64,000 nt of DNA from Pisolithus tinctorius (lineage: Eukaryota > Basidiomycota > Agaricomycetes > Boletales > Pisolithaceae), in assembly GCA_024663395.1 (NCBI GenBank), contig JANFAH010000016.1:372001-436000 (forward strand), written 5' to 3'. The notes beneath the pieces are model-generated. The model saw nothing but the letters and a program-made list of their open reading frames with translations, was not told where the DNA came from and did no database searches. Position numbers and translations under genes: made by a program. This document shows positions 32,937 through 41,948 of the stretch, piece by piece (position 1 is the first letter of the stretch; each line of letters begins with the position of its first letter).

Positions 32937-34112
32937 CTCCCCCCTGAATGTGCACCTCTGCACTCAAGTGTTCCCCCTTGATGTCCCAATTCCAAGGACC
33001 TTGCAGAACTCCATGACTTTGGGCTTAGGTAGCACTTTTGTGAGTAGGTCAGCTGCCTGGGAGGCAGTAGGAATGAAAATGGGCGAAATAAGCTTGTCCT
33101 GGACCGCATCCCTGAGCCAGTAGTAGCACAAGTCCAACTGCTTCATCCTCCCATGGTGTTCTGGATTTTTCACCACAGAAATTGCGGATTGGTTGTCCAT
33201 CAGCAGGGTGGATGGTCCAGGAAGTGAAAAACCGATTTCTTTGAGCAGATTTTGCATCCACTTGATTTCCTTGCCTGCTTGGACAGCTGCCATGTACTCA
33301 GCCTCAGTGGTGGACAAAGTGACCACTCCCTGCAGCTTGGAACACCAAGATACTGCCCCAGTGCCCATCTTTACCACATATCCACCAGTAGATCGCCCAG
33401 AGTCCTTGCAGCCACCATGATCTGCATCAGTGAAGGTGATAAAAGGCTCAGAAGTCGAAAGATCAGGGGAATAAGTGAGGGAATGGTCAAGGGTACCCTT
33501 GAGATAGCGCATGAGGTGTTTTACAGCTAGCCAGTGAGCCCAACCTGGATTAGAGTTGAATCTGGCGAGGACTCCGACAGTGTAGGTGATGTCTGGGCAA
33601 GTGGTAGTGGCTAGGTACATCAGAGCACCTACAGCAGAGGGATAAGGGACATTGTGCATAGTGTCGACTTCCTCAGGAGTCTGGGGAGCTTGCTGGCAAG
33701 ATGGACGAAGATTTGGCTCCATTGGAGTCAAAATGGGCTTGCAATCAGCCATTCCAAATCGCTCCAAGATATCTATGCAGTATTGGCGCTGGGAGAGCGA
33801 GATCGAGCAATTGGGGCGGTCCCTATCTATTTTGATGCCTAGCAGCTGAGTGGTAGGGCCAAGATTGCGAATTTTGAAGTGTTGGCTGAGCTGGGAGACA
33901 AAGGAGTCAATGGCACTTCAGATTTCGATGCAAGAGTCATATCATTGACAAAGACTGGAAGGATAATGGTAACACCATTTTTGGAGTAGATATAGATGCT
34001 GGCATCGGAATAAGTCTGTTGAAAGTCGAGGGACTTGAGTACAATGCGCATCTTCTTGTTCCAGCAGTTTCCGCCCTGTTTACTGCCATAAATCGCTTTT
34101 TGGAGCAGACAC
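32937..34112 (-). pseudogene. Copia-4 RT C-terminus and RNase H, 5'-truncated
   Basis: Minus-strand Copia pol. From 34112: VCLLQKAIYGSKQGGN, then IYIYSKNGVTIILPVFVND (the RT active-site region reads VND where Copia has VDD). A frameshift follows, then 33767-32964: KPILTPMEPNLRPS, VGALMYLATTTCPDITYTVG, RNase H signatures FITFTDADHGGCKDSGRSTG and TTEAEYMAAVQAGKEIKWMQ, and QAADLLTKVLPKPKV near the end. Upstream of 34112 it is cut directly against Gypsy-1 gag. Together with the 3' LTR at 32648 this is the 3' end of a Copia element. Confidence 0.88.
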
Positions 34113-35189
34113 ACCTGAGACCCAACCCCAACCCTGATTATCCTGATGGTGATCCCAATGGCAGGGGCAGCAGTGACAGGGATATCCCTGAAGACCCAGC
34201 TGAGCTGCCAGAGGATCCCCTTGTAGCTCTTGCTAGAGCTGTCCATGTGCTTGTGCAGTCTAGTTCACACACTGGGGACTCCACTCAGAAAACCAAAGTC
34301 CAAGAGCCTGACACCTTCAATGGCTCTGACCCTAAGAAACTGCATGAGTTCCTCATTCAATGCAAGCTGAACTTTCAAGACCGCCCCCATGCATTCCACT
34401 CTGACAGGGCAAAGGTTACCTTCACTCAGTCTTACCTTAAGGGTATGGCTCTGGCTTGGTTCAAGCCAGACCTACTAAACCCTGAACAATTATGACTACC
34501 TTCTCTGGATGGATGACTATCACAAGTTCTTACAAGAGCTCACAACTAATTTCAGTCTGCATGATGCCAGAGCAGATGCTGTCCAAGAACTTGAGAACCT
34601 TACTATGAAGGATGGCTCTTGAATTACCAAATATGTCATGGAGTTCAATTGCTGGGCTTTGCAAGTCAAAGACTACAGTGTCAGTGCACTCTGCCACTGC
34701 TTTTATAGCAGACTTCCAGACTGCATCAAGGATGAGATTGCTCACATCAGAAAACCTTCTACCCTCACACAACTCTGCAAACTTGCTCAGACCATTGATG
34801 CATGCAACTGGGAGCATAAAGTGGAGATCTCATGCACCACCAAGTCTGCCACTGACAAGTCACAGTCCTCCAGCTCCAACAACAAGTCTAAATTGTCATC
34901 CTCTGCCTCCACTCCAGAGTCTGACACCAAAGGGAAGGGCAAACAGAAAGATCTGCCCAAGTCCAACACATCCAAATCTGACATTGCCCATCTTCTGGGC
35001 AAGGATGGCAAACTCACCTCCACTGAATGCCAGCACAGGACGAAGAACAACCTCTGCCTCTTCTGTGGTGAGGCTGGCCACTCTGCCAAAGACTGCCTCA
35101 AGTCTACCTCTCACACAGACAAAGCCTGTGCAGCTATGGCTGGAACTCTGCCTACTCTGCCCATGGAGAAGGCAGAGCCAGATAATTAG
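34112..35189 (+). pseudogene. Gypsy-1 gag
   Basis: Ty3/Gypsy Gag lacking its start. Acidic block (PEDPAELPEDPLVAL), then EPDTFNGSDPKKLHEFLIQC and ALAWFKPDLL, the retrotransposon Gag core, to a stop near 34495. A frameshift follows, then LTQLCKLAQTIDACNWEHK, a Ser/Lys-rich linker and the CCHC knuckle CLFCGEAGHSAKDC (CX2CX4HX4C, about 35050-35095). It ends at 35189, with protease following in another frame. The 5' end is missing at the Copia-4 junction. Confidence 0.88.
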
Positions 35190-35621
35190 TCCACTCCTCC
35201 AGGGAGCTCACAGCCTGGAGGAAGCATTGATCCCAACTGTGTGCAACTGGACATCTGACTCAATGCATCTGCTCTCTCTAGTCCAAACTCTTTACTTCCA
35301 TTTGTAACTCTTCTTGATTATTCTGTTGATACTGTTTCTGCATTGATTGATTCTGGCTCTTCTCATTGTTTCATAGACCCATCCATAATCAAAAAATATA
35401 CTATTCCTGTTTCCTCCATTTCTCCACCAATTCTGCTCCACTTGTTTGATGGTAGTACAAATGCTGTCATTTCCCAAGAAGTAGATCTTTCCCTCCACTT
35501 TCCTTCTGGCAATGTCAACTCCATTTCATTTTATGTTACTCTGTTGGATTCTGCATGCTCGCTGGTGTTAGGACACAACTGGCTCACCTGCTTCAATCCG
35601 TCGACTGACTGGGTACTGGGC
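35190..35621 (+). pseudogene. Gypsy-1 aspartic protease
   Basis: Retropepsin-type domain: ALIDSGSSHCFIDPSII with the catalytic DSG (about 35343-35365), ILLHLFDGS, then VLGHNWLTCFNPSTDWV (LGxxWL, the second family signature). It is interrupted at 35622 by the 5' LTR of Copia-2. The stretch between protease and the RT start at 44491 appears lost. Confidence 0.85.
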
Positions 35622-35853
35622 TGTTCACTTTAGGTGCCTGTGCACCTCCATTCCATTTCCTTTCTTTGTTACATTACTATCTAACCCTACAGACTTCTAT
35701 TGAACACTATACTTCGCTCTAAGTGTCCTTGCTTTGTGATTGTTTATTGTTTTCCTTTGTTTATCATTATTGCGCACTTACAGTTGTGTGCCCAGTGAAA
35801 TTTTCTTCAGTCTCTTACACTGGGCACCAGGTATGTCTTATATACAATTTCCT
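35622..35853 (+). repeat. Copia-2 5' LTR (LTR-A), first part
   Basis: TGTTCACTTTAGGTGCCTG onward, nearly the reverse complement of 59342-59630. Gypsy-2 splits it after TTCCT; the rest is at 41704-41765. Together they form one LTR of about 290 bp plus the duplicated TTCCT. Confidence 0.88.
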
Positions 35854-36080
35854 TGTTACGATACGTACTCTTTCCCTTTCTTTCCTTTTCCTTTTCATCT
35901 TATCTAATCTTCTTGTCTTATCTTATCTCTCGGACTCGGTCCGGACTCCGGTCTAGACCTCGCCTCACCTTCGCCTTGCTCCCCTCTTCTGGTACATTCC
36001 GCTCCACTGTGGTGTCATTATGACATCACCATGATGTCACGCACCTCATGTGTGCCTCGCCGTAGCCTCATGTACTATAG

Positions 36081-36088
36081 TATAAGTA
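36081..36088 (+). promoter_or_regulatory. TATA box of Gypsy-2 LTR promoter
   Basis: TATAAGTA within ACTATAGTATAAGTACC. The same sequence is in the 3' LTR. It is the only TATA-like element in the LTR and is placed so that transcription could start at the self-complementary segment 36116-36126. Confidence 0.6.
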
Positions 36089-36115
36089 CCGTTGCTCAAT
36101 CACCCAGCTAGCTCC

Positions 36116-36126
36116 AAGCTAGTTCA
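36116..36126 (+). other. Self-priming segment of Gypsy-2 (AAGCTAGTTCA)
   Basis: Exact 11-nt reverse complement of 36250-36260, just inside the LTR. In Tf1-type elements the first 11 nt of the RNA fold onto the primer site and are cleaved to prime reverse transcription. Position relative to the TATA box supports the same arrangement. Confidence 0.65.
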
Positions 36127-36249
36127 TTTGGGTCTTCGAGTCCTAAACCCGCCTGCTTCTAAACCGCTTCCTCTCTTCTCTCTTCTTCTTTTCTGTTGGT
36201 TCTTGGTGCGAGCCTACAACAAACCCTGTTGTTTAGGTCTCGTCACACT

Positions 36250-36260
36250 TGAACTAGCTT
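36250..36260 (+). other. Primer binding site of Gypsy-2 (TGAACTAGCTT)
   Basis: Two bases after the LTR. It does not begin with TGG as tRNA-primed sites usually do, but pairs perfectly with 36116-36126. Self-priming is therefore the likely mode. Confidence 0.65.
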
Positions 36261-36553
36261 CTCACCGTTGTACCCTCGCACCGTCGTCACCATTCCTCGT
36301 TTCCTTCGCGAAGGCTCGTGGGTGTACTCGCCAAGTCCCCCAGCCTCTGAACCTGATCCAAACCTCTTCGTCCCGTACATCCCCGAGCGCCGTTCGCTCA
36401 CTCCACTCTTCGATCACAACCTCTACACTCTCCCTCCACCCCCTTCTTACCCTTTCTCCATCGAATCCGTCTTCCCCTGCTCACTCCCCGCTGAACCACA
36501 GCAACCCCGCTACAACCTCCGCCCCCGTCACACTCTAAAACGTCCAGATCGCT

Positions 36554-37612
36554 ATGGAAGGCATCAACGACCAGCTCACCGAGCTCCGCGACACTCTCGA
36601 CGCCCTTCGAGACGAAAACTACCGACTAAGCAACGAGCTGAGAGATGCTCAAGGAACGATCGCGACCATTGAGGGTCAGCGAAACCAGTGGAATGCCCTC
36701 CCCGCCGACGTGATTCAAAGGAGGATTGAGGTAATGGCCGACCCGGGTCAGTACGCCGGTGATCGTGCCAAGTTTTCGGAATGGTGGGTAAAGATGAAGG
36801 TGTGGGTCGCACAGAATAGGTCCGCCCTGCCGACTGCCCAAGATAAGTGTACCGCGGTATGGTCCCGCATGACTGGCCCTGTAGCAGGAAGGTTCGCTCA
36901 GGCCAAGTTCTCGCTCGCAATCGTCACTGGAGTATGGCCTGATACGGCCGAAATGATCGAGGACATTGACAGGTTCTTCGCCCCTCAAACAGATGTAGAG
37001 TGGGCCAAAGCTCAGATGCGCACTATGCGCCAAGGGAACTCTCGCTACGAAGAGTTCTACGCAAAGTTCGAGTCGCTGAAGGTACAAGGGCGGGTAACTG
37101 ACGAAACCGCTGGCTTCCTGTTAGAGAATGCCGTCCATCCCGCCATCGTAAAGGAGGCCCTAAGGAGGGGATATACCCAGGGTAACTACCTCCAGATGAC
37201 TGTTGCCTTTCGAGAAGCTGCCCTTGCTAGGGACCGCTTCAAGTTACTCTACAATCACTACCCCGACGAACCCGCCCCCCGCTCCTCTTATAACCGCCCC
37301 TCATACTCCCCTCGTTTTACTCCTACCGGCACTCAACCCGGTCGTGGCGCCCCCATGGAAATAGGCGCCGCCCGCTTCCCTCCTCGACCCGTCCCTTCCC
37401 ACATCAAGTGCTTCGATTGCCAGGGAAATCATTACAAACGAGATTGTCCCCGTGCCAAGGGAAAGGGTCCCGCTAGACCCAACATACGGGAGGTGACGCA
37501 GGAGGCACAAGAGACTGCCCTCCGTCAGATGTCGTTCGAGGAAATGCAGGCCTTCTTCTACGATAAACAGATCAACGAGATGAAGAGCCAGGGAAAAGAG
37601 TTCGGCCAGTAG
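36554..37612 (+). CDS. gag: Gypsy-2 Gag
   Basis: 352 residues, intact. An N-terminal coiled coil (residues ~1-45, LTELRDTLDALRDENYRLSN) leads to a capsid-like retrotransposon Gag domain (~60-240; FSEWWVKMKVWVAQN, YEEFYAKFESLKVQGRV). A proline/arginine-rich linker and a zinc knuckle CFDCQGNHYKRDC follow, near residues 295-308. The knuckle spacing is CX2CX3HX4C, one residue shorter than the usual CX2CX4HX4C. The ATG at 36554 is the first in frame after the roughly 300-nt leader. The gene ends TAG at 37610 and overlaps pol, with a frameshift heptamer just before the stop. It forms the virus-like particle in the cytoplasm. Confidence 0.93.
   Translation: MEGINDQLTELRDTLDALRDENYRLSNELRDAQGTIATIEGQRNQWNALPADVIQRRIEVMADPGQYAGDRAKFSEWWVKMKVWVAQNRSALPTAQDKCTAVWSRMTGPVAGRFAQAKFSLAIVTGVWPDTAEMIEDIDRFFAPQTDVEWAKAQMRTMRQGNSRYEEFYAKFESLKVQGRVTDETAGFLLENAVHPAIVKEALRRGYTQGNYLQMTVAFREAALARDRFKLLYNHYPDEPAPRSSYNRPSYSPRFTPTGTQPGRGAPMEIGAARFPPRPVPSHIKCFDCQGNHYKRDCPRAKGKGPARPNIREVTQEAQETALRQMSFEEMQAFFYDKQINEMKSQGKEFGQ
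37591..37597 (+). promoter_or_regulatory. -1 programmed frameshift heptamer G GGA AAA in Gypsy-2
   Basis: In the Gag frame the codons are CAG GGA AAA GAG, so GGGAAAA is positioned exactly as X XXY YYZ. Slippage by -1 enters the pol frame (open from 37567). Seven nucleotides downstream is a hairpin, GGCCAGT (37604-37610) with ACTGGCT (37627-37633), including one G-U pair, with an inner GAG/CTC stem. The Gag TAG is within this hairpin, 13 nt after the heptamer. Confidence 0.8.
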
Positions 37613-40600
37613 AGGATCGGGTCTCCACTGGCTACGTATATAATAAGTTTTCTGTCTTAGGCGTTGACGATTTCTCTACCGAGCAGGATATATTTAACTC
37701 GGAGACTACTGTACCATCTGAAGAGGCGACCCCAGTGGGCGCGGCCGCGGATGTAAAACTATCGGTGCTTAATTCCTCTTGCGATAAAAATAAAAACACG
37801 CCTATCCAGGAGACAAGAGAAACCCCGAAAATAAGAACTGCAGATCCAAAGGCAGAGTTGGAGTTGGAAGTGGTGCTAGAAGGACGAAGAAAAGAGTGGA
37901 ATGTAAAAGCACTGGTGGATTCAGGAGCCAACGACACCTTCTTGGACAAAAAGTGGGCTGACGAAAATGACGTTCCTCTGATCAAGCTTGGCCGACCCGT
38001 CGCTGTCCTTAACGTTGATGGCACTCCTAACGTAGCGGGGAACATCACGCATGTTGCTTCCCTTGTCATGAACTACCAGGGACACCGAGAGTCTGTCTGG
38101 GCTCAGGTCACCACGCTCGGCACGCATCCCCTCATACTCGGCTACACTTGGTTGCGGAAGCACAATCCAGAAGTGTGTTGGGAAACCAAGCAGGTGAAGT
38201 TATCCCGCTGTCCCCGCGAATGTCATGATCTAGCTCCAAGAACAAGAGCAGAGAGAATAGCAGAGGAACAAGAGGCACAGGATATGGAGTACCTCTATCC
38301 AAAGCTTCGTTCCACCAGGATTCGAGCCGGCACTACCGAGGAGCTCGTGCCAAAGGAATATCACCAGTACCTGAAGGTGTTCTCAAAGGAAGAGTCGGAA
38401 AGAATGCCACTTCGTAAACCCTGGGATCATGCCATCGACCTTAAGGAAACCTTCGTTCCCAAGCGTGGTCGTCTCATCCCACTCTCTGTGGAAGAACAAA
38501 AGGAGGTGTCGGACTTCCTCGAGGACCAACTACGTAAGGGTTACATCCGCCCTTCGAAGTCACCCCAGACCTCTCCTGTCTTCTTCGTTCCTAAAAAGGA
38601 TGGAAAGAAACGTATGGTTCAGGACTACCGCTACCTCAACGAACATACGGTTAAAAACGCGTACCCTCTTCCCCTCATTTCTCAGCTCGTCGACAAGCTC
38701 AAGGGCTGTAAACTCTTCACCAAGATGGATCTCCGATGGGGATACAACAACGTCCGTGTCAAGGAAGGAGACGAGTGGAAGGCCGCCTTCGTTACTCACA
38801 AAGGCGCTTATGAACCACTGGTCATGTACTTTGGCCTCTGCAACTCACCGTCCACCTTCCAGAACATGATGAATGACATCTTCGGTGACATGGAGGACGT
38901 CCTTGTGGTCTATATCGACGACCTGATGATCTTCACCAAGACGGACGATGAGAAAGAGCATGACAGGATCGTCTTAGAGGTGTTAAGAAGGCTAGAGGAA
39001 AACGACCTGTTCGTTAAACTGGAGAAGTGCTTCTTCAAACAGAAGCAGGTGGAATTCCTAGGCATGGTGGTTGGAACCGAAGGGGTTAGCATGGATGAAG
39101 GCAAGGTGAAAGCCATTACAGAATGGCCGGTCCCTACGAAGGTCCGCTCGGTACGAGCCTTCTTGGGGCTAGCGAACTTCTATCGCCGTTTCATCAAGGA
39201 CTTCGCTCAGATCGCTCGTCCACTCAATGATCTCACAAGGAAAGATCAACTCTGGACTTGGGGTGCACGAGAACAACAAGCCTTCGATGCTTTAAAACTT
39301 GCCTTCACCACTGCTCCTGTTCTCGCTTTTCCGGATCAGGATAGAGAATTCCGCCTAGAAACCGATGCTTCTGACTTTGCCACCGGTGCTGTCCTCTCCG
39401 TGAAATGTGAAGATGACCTCTGGCGACCCGTCGCCTTTTACTCCCATTCCATGTCTCCCCCCGAACGGAACTACCAGGTCTTTGACAAGGAGATGCTGGC
39501 CATAATTCGTGCTCTGGAAACGTGGCGACACTACCTCGAAGCCACCCCTTATCGGTTTGAGATCTGGACTGATCACGCAAATCTCCAGTATTTCATGAAG
39601 GCACAGAACTTGGATCGTCGCCAGGCACGCTGGGCCCAATACCTCTCCCGGTTCAACTATAAGCTGGTGTACAAGCCCGGGTCTTCAATGGCTAAGGCTG
39701 ACGCCCTTTCTAGAAGAGAGGATCATGAGCCGAAAGGGTCAGATAATCAAGGGGTCACGTTGCTCGACCCCTCCAGAGTGGCCGCTACCTTGATGGTAGG
39801 AGAGGACACTGACCTTGTCGTCGCCCTAAAGTCTGCCTCCTCGGTAACACCGCAACCAGAGGGTTCTGTCCTCACGGAGGGATTGTACGTCTGTCAGGGG
39901 AAGGTTTATGTTCCGCCCGCTGTCAGGATGCATTGCCTCGAGAAACATCATGACATCCCGGTCGCAGGACACCCTGGTTGGAAGAAGACCCTGGAACTCG
40001 TCTCTCGTAACTATATCTGGCCAGGAATGACGGCCACCGTTAGGGACTATGTCTCAGCATGTCATCGTTGCCAGATGGCTAAGAGTTCTAGAACCCCTCC
40101 CGCAGGAAAGCTCCTTCCAAATCCTGTCCCAGAACGCCCCTGGACTGACATCTCGGTTGATTTCATGGAGTTACCAGAGGCGCAGGGCTTTGACAACGTT
40201 ATGGTGGTGGTGGACAGGTTTTCAAAGGAGGTGGTCTTTGCCCCCACCACAAAAGAGGTTTCCTCCCTTCAAACAGCAGAGCTCTTCCGAGACCACGTGT
40301 GGACTCAGCATGGGTTACCTTCCTCTGTTATCTCTGATCGAGGTCCCCAGTTCGCAAGTGCGTTCACCTCTGAACTCTGCAAAATGCTTGGGGTCAAACC
40401 CAAGCTCTCTACCGCCTTCCATCCTCAGACAGATGGTCAGACAGAACGCCTTAACCAGGACCTACAGCAGTACCTCCGCCTCTTTGTCAACGACCGACAG
40501 GATTCCTGGCCCTCTTGGCTTAAGGTCGCCCAGTTCTCCTATAATAACAAGCGACAGGAGTCTACTGGCAGGAGTCCCTTCTCGGTTACTCGTTCCTACG

Positions 40601-41298
40601 TTCCCAGGATGGGCGTAGAACCCTTCCTTTCCAAAGCAGAGGCGGCTACCGATCATGCTGTTGACCTCGCTAAGGTTTTGGAAGATACAAAGAAGGCTTT
40701 GGACAAGGCTGCAGAACGAATGAAGGTGTCTGCAGATGCATCTCGCTCTGACGCCCCTCCCTACTCGGTTGGTGACGAGGTTTGGCTGGAGACCTCCCGT
40801 ATCTCCCTCTCTGGTCGCCCCTCCAGAAAACTCACAGAACGGTGGATTGGTCCCTATAAGGTTGTCTCGCTCAAACCCAATGCGGTGGAACTGAAACTTC
40901 CAAAGACCCTCAGAATCCACCCCGTCGTTAACGTCTCTCGGGTCAAACCGTACAGGGGCCCTTTGGAGGGACAAACTGTCACCCGTCCAGGACCGGTGGT
41001 GGGACGAGAGGGCGATGAAGAGTTTGAGGTGGATTATATCGCTGATTCTCGCCTAAAAAGGAACAGGCTTGAATACCTCGTCCATTGGAAGGGTTACCAT
41101 GACGAGGATCGCACTTGGGAACCCGAATCCGCCCTAAGGTCTGCCCCTGGTGCTGTCAGAGACTTCCATCGTCGTAACCCCTCTGCTCCCCGAAAACTCC
41201 GTGGCATGGATTCCTCCCTTTTCTCCTCCCTCTTCAAACCCCTGGAAAACTTTACCGACACTGTCCCTACCTTCAATCGCCTGGAAGTCGATTTCTAA
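37597..41298 (+). CDS. pol: Gypsy-2 Pol (protease, RT, RNase H, integrase, chromodomain)
   Basis: About 1,230 residues in the -1 frame after Gag. In order: aspartic protease ALVDSGANDTFLD (DSG at ~37918); reverse transcriptase with YPLPLISQLVDKLKGCKLF, KMDLRWGYNNVRV and active site VVYIDDLMIF (YIDD, 38911-38922); RNase H FRLETDASDFATGAVLS and EMLAIIRALETWRHYL; integrase zinc finger (H..H..CHRC, ~39945-40075). Then the integrase core with Asp 40159 (SVDFM), Asp 40336 (ISDRGPQF) and Glu 40444 (TERLNQ), and a C-terminal chromodomain (EYLVHWKGYHDEDRTWEPES, ~41070-41130). Intact, ending TAA at 41296. It has no ATG of its own at the start, consistent with frameshift expression. The chromodomain is expected to steer integration to marked chromatin. 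Confidence 0.95.
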   Translation, partial: RVRPVEDRVSTGYVYNKFSVLGVDDFSTEQDIFNSETTVPSEEATPVGAAADVKLSVLNSSCDKNKNTPIQETRETPKIRTADPKAELELEVVLEGRRKEWNVKALVDSGANDTFLDKKWADENDVPLIKLGRPVAVLNVDGTPNVAGNITHVASLVMNYQGHRESVWAQVTTLGTHPLILGYTWLRKHNPEVCWETKQVKLSRCPRECHDLAPRTRAERIAEEQEAQDMEYLYPKLRSTRIRAGTTEELVPKEYHQYLKVFSKEESERMPLRKPWDHAIDLKETFVPKRGRLIPLSVEEQKEVSDFLEDQLRKGYIRPSKSPQTSPVFFVPKKDGKKRMVQDYRYLNEHTVKNAYPLPLISQLVDKLKGCKLFTKMDLRWGYNNVRVKEGDEWKAAFVTHKGAYEPLVMYFGLCNSPSTFQNMMNDIFGDMEDVLVVYIDDLMIFTKTDDEKEHDRIVLEVLRRLEENDLFVKLEKCFFKQKQVEFLGMVVGTEGVSMDEGKVKAITEWPVPTKVRSVRAFLGLANFYRRFIKDFAQIARPLNDLTRKDQLWTWGAREQQAFDALKLAFTTAPVLAFPDQDREFRLETDASDFATGAVLSVKCEDDLWRPVAFYSHSMSPPERNYQVFDKEMLAIIRALETWRHYLEATPYRFEIWTDHANLQYFMKAQNLDRRQARWAQYLSRFNYKLVYKPGSSMAKADALSRREDHEPKGSDNQGVTLLDPSRVAATLMVGEDTDLVVALKSASSVTPQPEGSVLTEGLYVCQGKVYVPPAVRMHCLEKHHDIPVAGHPGWKKTLELVSRNYIWPGMTATVRDYVSACHRCQMAKSSRTPPAGKLLPNPVPERPWTDISVDFMELPEAQGFDNVMVVVDRFSKEVVFAPTTKEVSSLQTAELFRDHVWTQHGLPSSVISDRGPQFASAFTSELCKMLGVKPKLSTAFHPQTDGQTERLNQDLQQYLRLFVNDRQDSWPSWLKVAQFSYNNKRQESTGRSPFSVTRSYVPRMGVEPFLSKAEAATDHAVDLAKVLEDTKKALDKAAERMKVSADASRSDAPPYSVGDEVWLETSRISLSGRPSRKLTERWIGPYKVVSLKPNAVELKLPKTLRIHPVVNVSRVKPYRGPLEGQTVTRPGPVVGREGDEEFEVDYIADSRLKRNRLEYLVHWKGYHDEDRTWEPESALRSAPGAVRDFHRRNPSAPRKLRGMDSSLFSSLFKPLENFTDTVPTFNRLEVDF

Positions 41299-41309
41299 GG
41301 AGGGGATAG
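41299..41309 (+). other. Polypurine tract of Gypsy-2
   Basis: GGAGGGGATAG, directly between the pol stop and the 3' LTR. It is the expected RNase H-resistant primer for plus-strand DNA. Confidence 0.8.
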
Positions 41310-41703
41310 TGTTACGATACGTACTCTTTCCCTTTCTTTCCTTTTCCTTTTCATCTTATCTAATCTTCTTGTCTTATCTTATCTCTCGGACTCGGTCCGG
41401 ACTCCGGTCTAGACCTCGCCTCACCTTCGCCTTGCTCCCCTCTTCTGGTACGTTCCGCTCCACTGTGGTGTCATTATGACATCACCATGATGTCACGCAC
41501 CTCATGTGTGCCTCGCCGTAGCCTCATGTACTATAGTATAAGTACCGTTGCTCAATCACCCAGCTAGCTCCAAGCTAGTTCATTTGGGTCTTCGAGTCCT
41601 AAACCCGCCTGCTTCTAAACCGCTTCCTCTCTTCTCTCTTCTTCTTTTCTGTTGGTTCTTGGTGCGAGCCTACAACAAACCCTGTTGTTTAGGTCTCGTC
41701 ACA
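41310..41703 (+). repeat. Gypsy-2 3' LTR (394 bp)
   Basis: Same as 35854-36247 except one base visible by eye (CG retained where the 5' copy has CA). Followed by the second TTCCT. Confidence 0.95.
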
Positions 41704-41765
41704 TTCCTCCAATATTAGTCTCTTACACTGGGCACCAGAGGTTTCCAGTTGTGATTACTTGAACA
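41704..41765 (+). repeat. Copia-2 5' LTR (LTR-A), second part
   Basis: TTCCTCCAATATTAGTC to GTGATTACTTGAACA. Resumes the LTR interrupted at 35853 and ends in the TGAACA terminus. Confidence 0.88.
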
Positions 41766-41780
41766 GGTTATGAGCCCTGC
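41766..41780 (+). other. Primer binding site of Copia-2 (half tRNA-iMet type)
   Basis: GGTTATGAGCCCTGC directly after TGAACA. Same class of site as at 1550-1564. Confidence 0.78.
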
Positions 41781-41948
41781 ACTCTAGGACTGTCCCGACG
41801 CGCCCTACGCCACGTCATCCACCTCTGCGCACAGTTTCGACCTACTCGAATCACAACTTCGCCCACTACCGATTTTTCTTTGCCCTCTCAGCTTCCAGGC
41901 TCACCCCATCCACCACCCTCTCACTCTTTCCTCCCCAAATTCGTTCCC

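Larger units (their letters stand above)
35854..36247 (+). repeat. Gypsy-2 5' LTR (394 bp)
   Basis: TGTTACGATACG to CTCGTCACA. TATAAGTA at 36081-36088 is a good TATA box. The predicted 5' end of the transcript is about 30-35 nt downstream, at or near AAGCTAGTTCA (36116-36126). A GTGGTGTCATTATGACATCAC palindrome-like block, possibly regulatory, lies near 36010-36030. Confidence 0.95.
35854..41703 (+). mobile_element. Gypsy-2: complete, apparently young chromodomain Ty3/Gypsy element
   Basis: 5,850 bp with two 394-bp LTRs that differ by one base that I can see (CATTCC at about 35992, CGTTCC in the 3' copy), and TTCCT duplicated at 35849-35853 and 41704-41708. Gag and Pol are open throughout, linked by a -1 frameshift signal. 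CpG is abundant, unlike all neighbours. It lies within the 5' LTR of Copia-2, which lies within Gypsy-1, so it is the last insertion of this nest. It is probably capable, or recently capable, of transposition (inference). Confidence 0.95.

Noticed and set aside
36268..36672. Long ORF in the Gypsy-2 leader as an extra gene
   Set aside because: It begins at a non-ATG codon, is proline-rich from pyrimidine-rich leader sequence and overlaps gag in another frame. It is left as leader, though it could be a spliced upstream exon.
38429..38869. Overlapping ORFs inside Gypsy-2 pol (also 40049-40618 and several minus-strand ones)
   Set aside because: Shadow frames of an intact, motif-bearing pol. No independent domain or start context.
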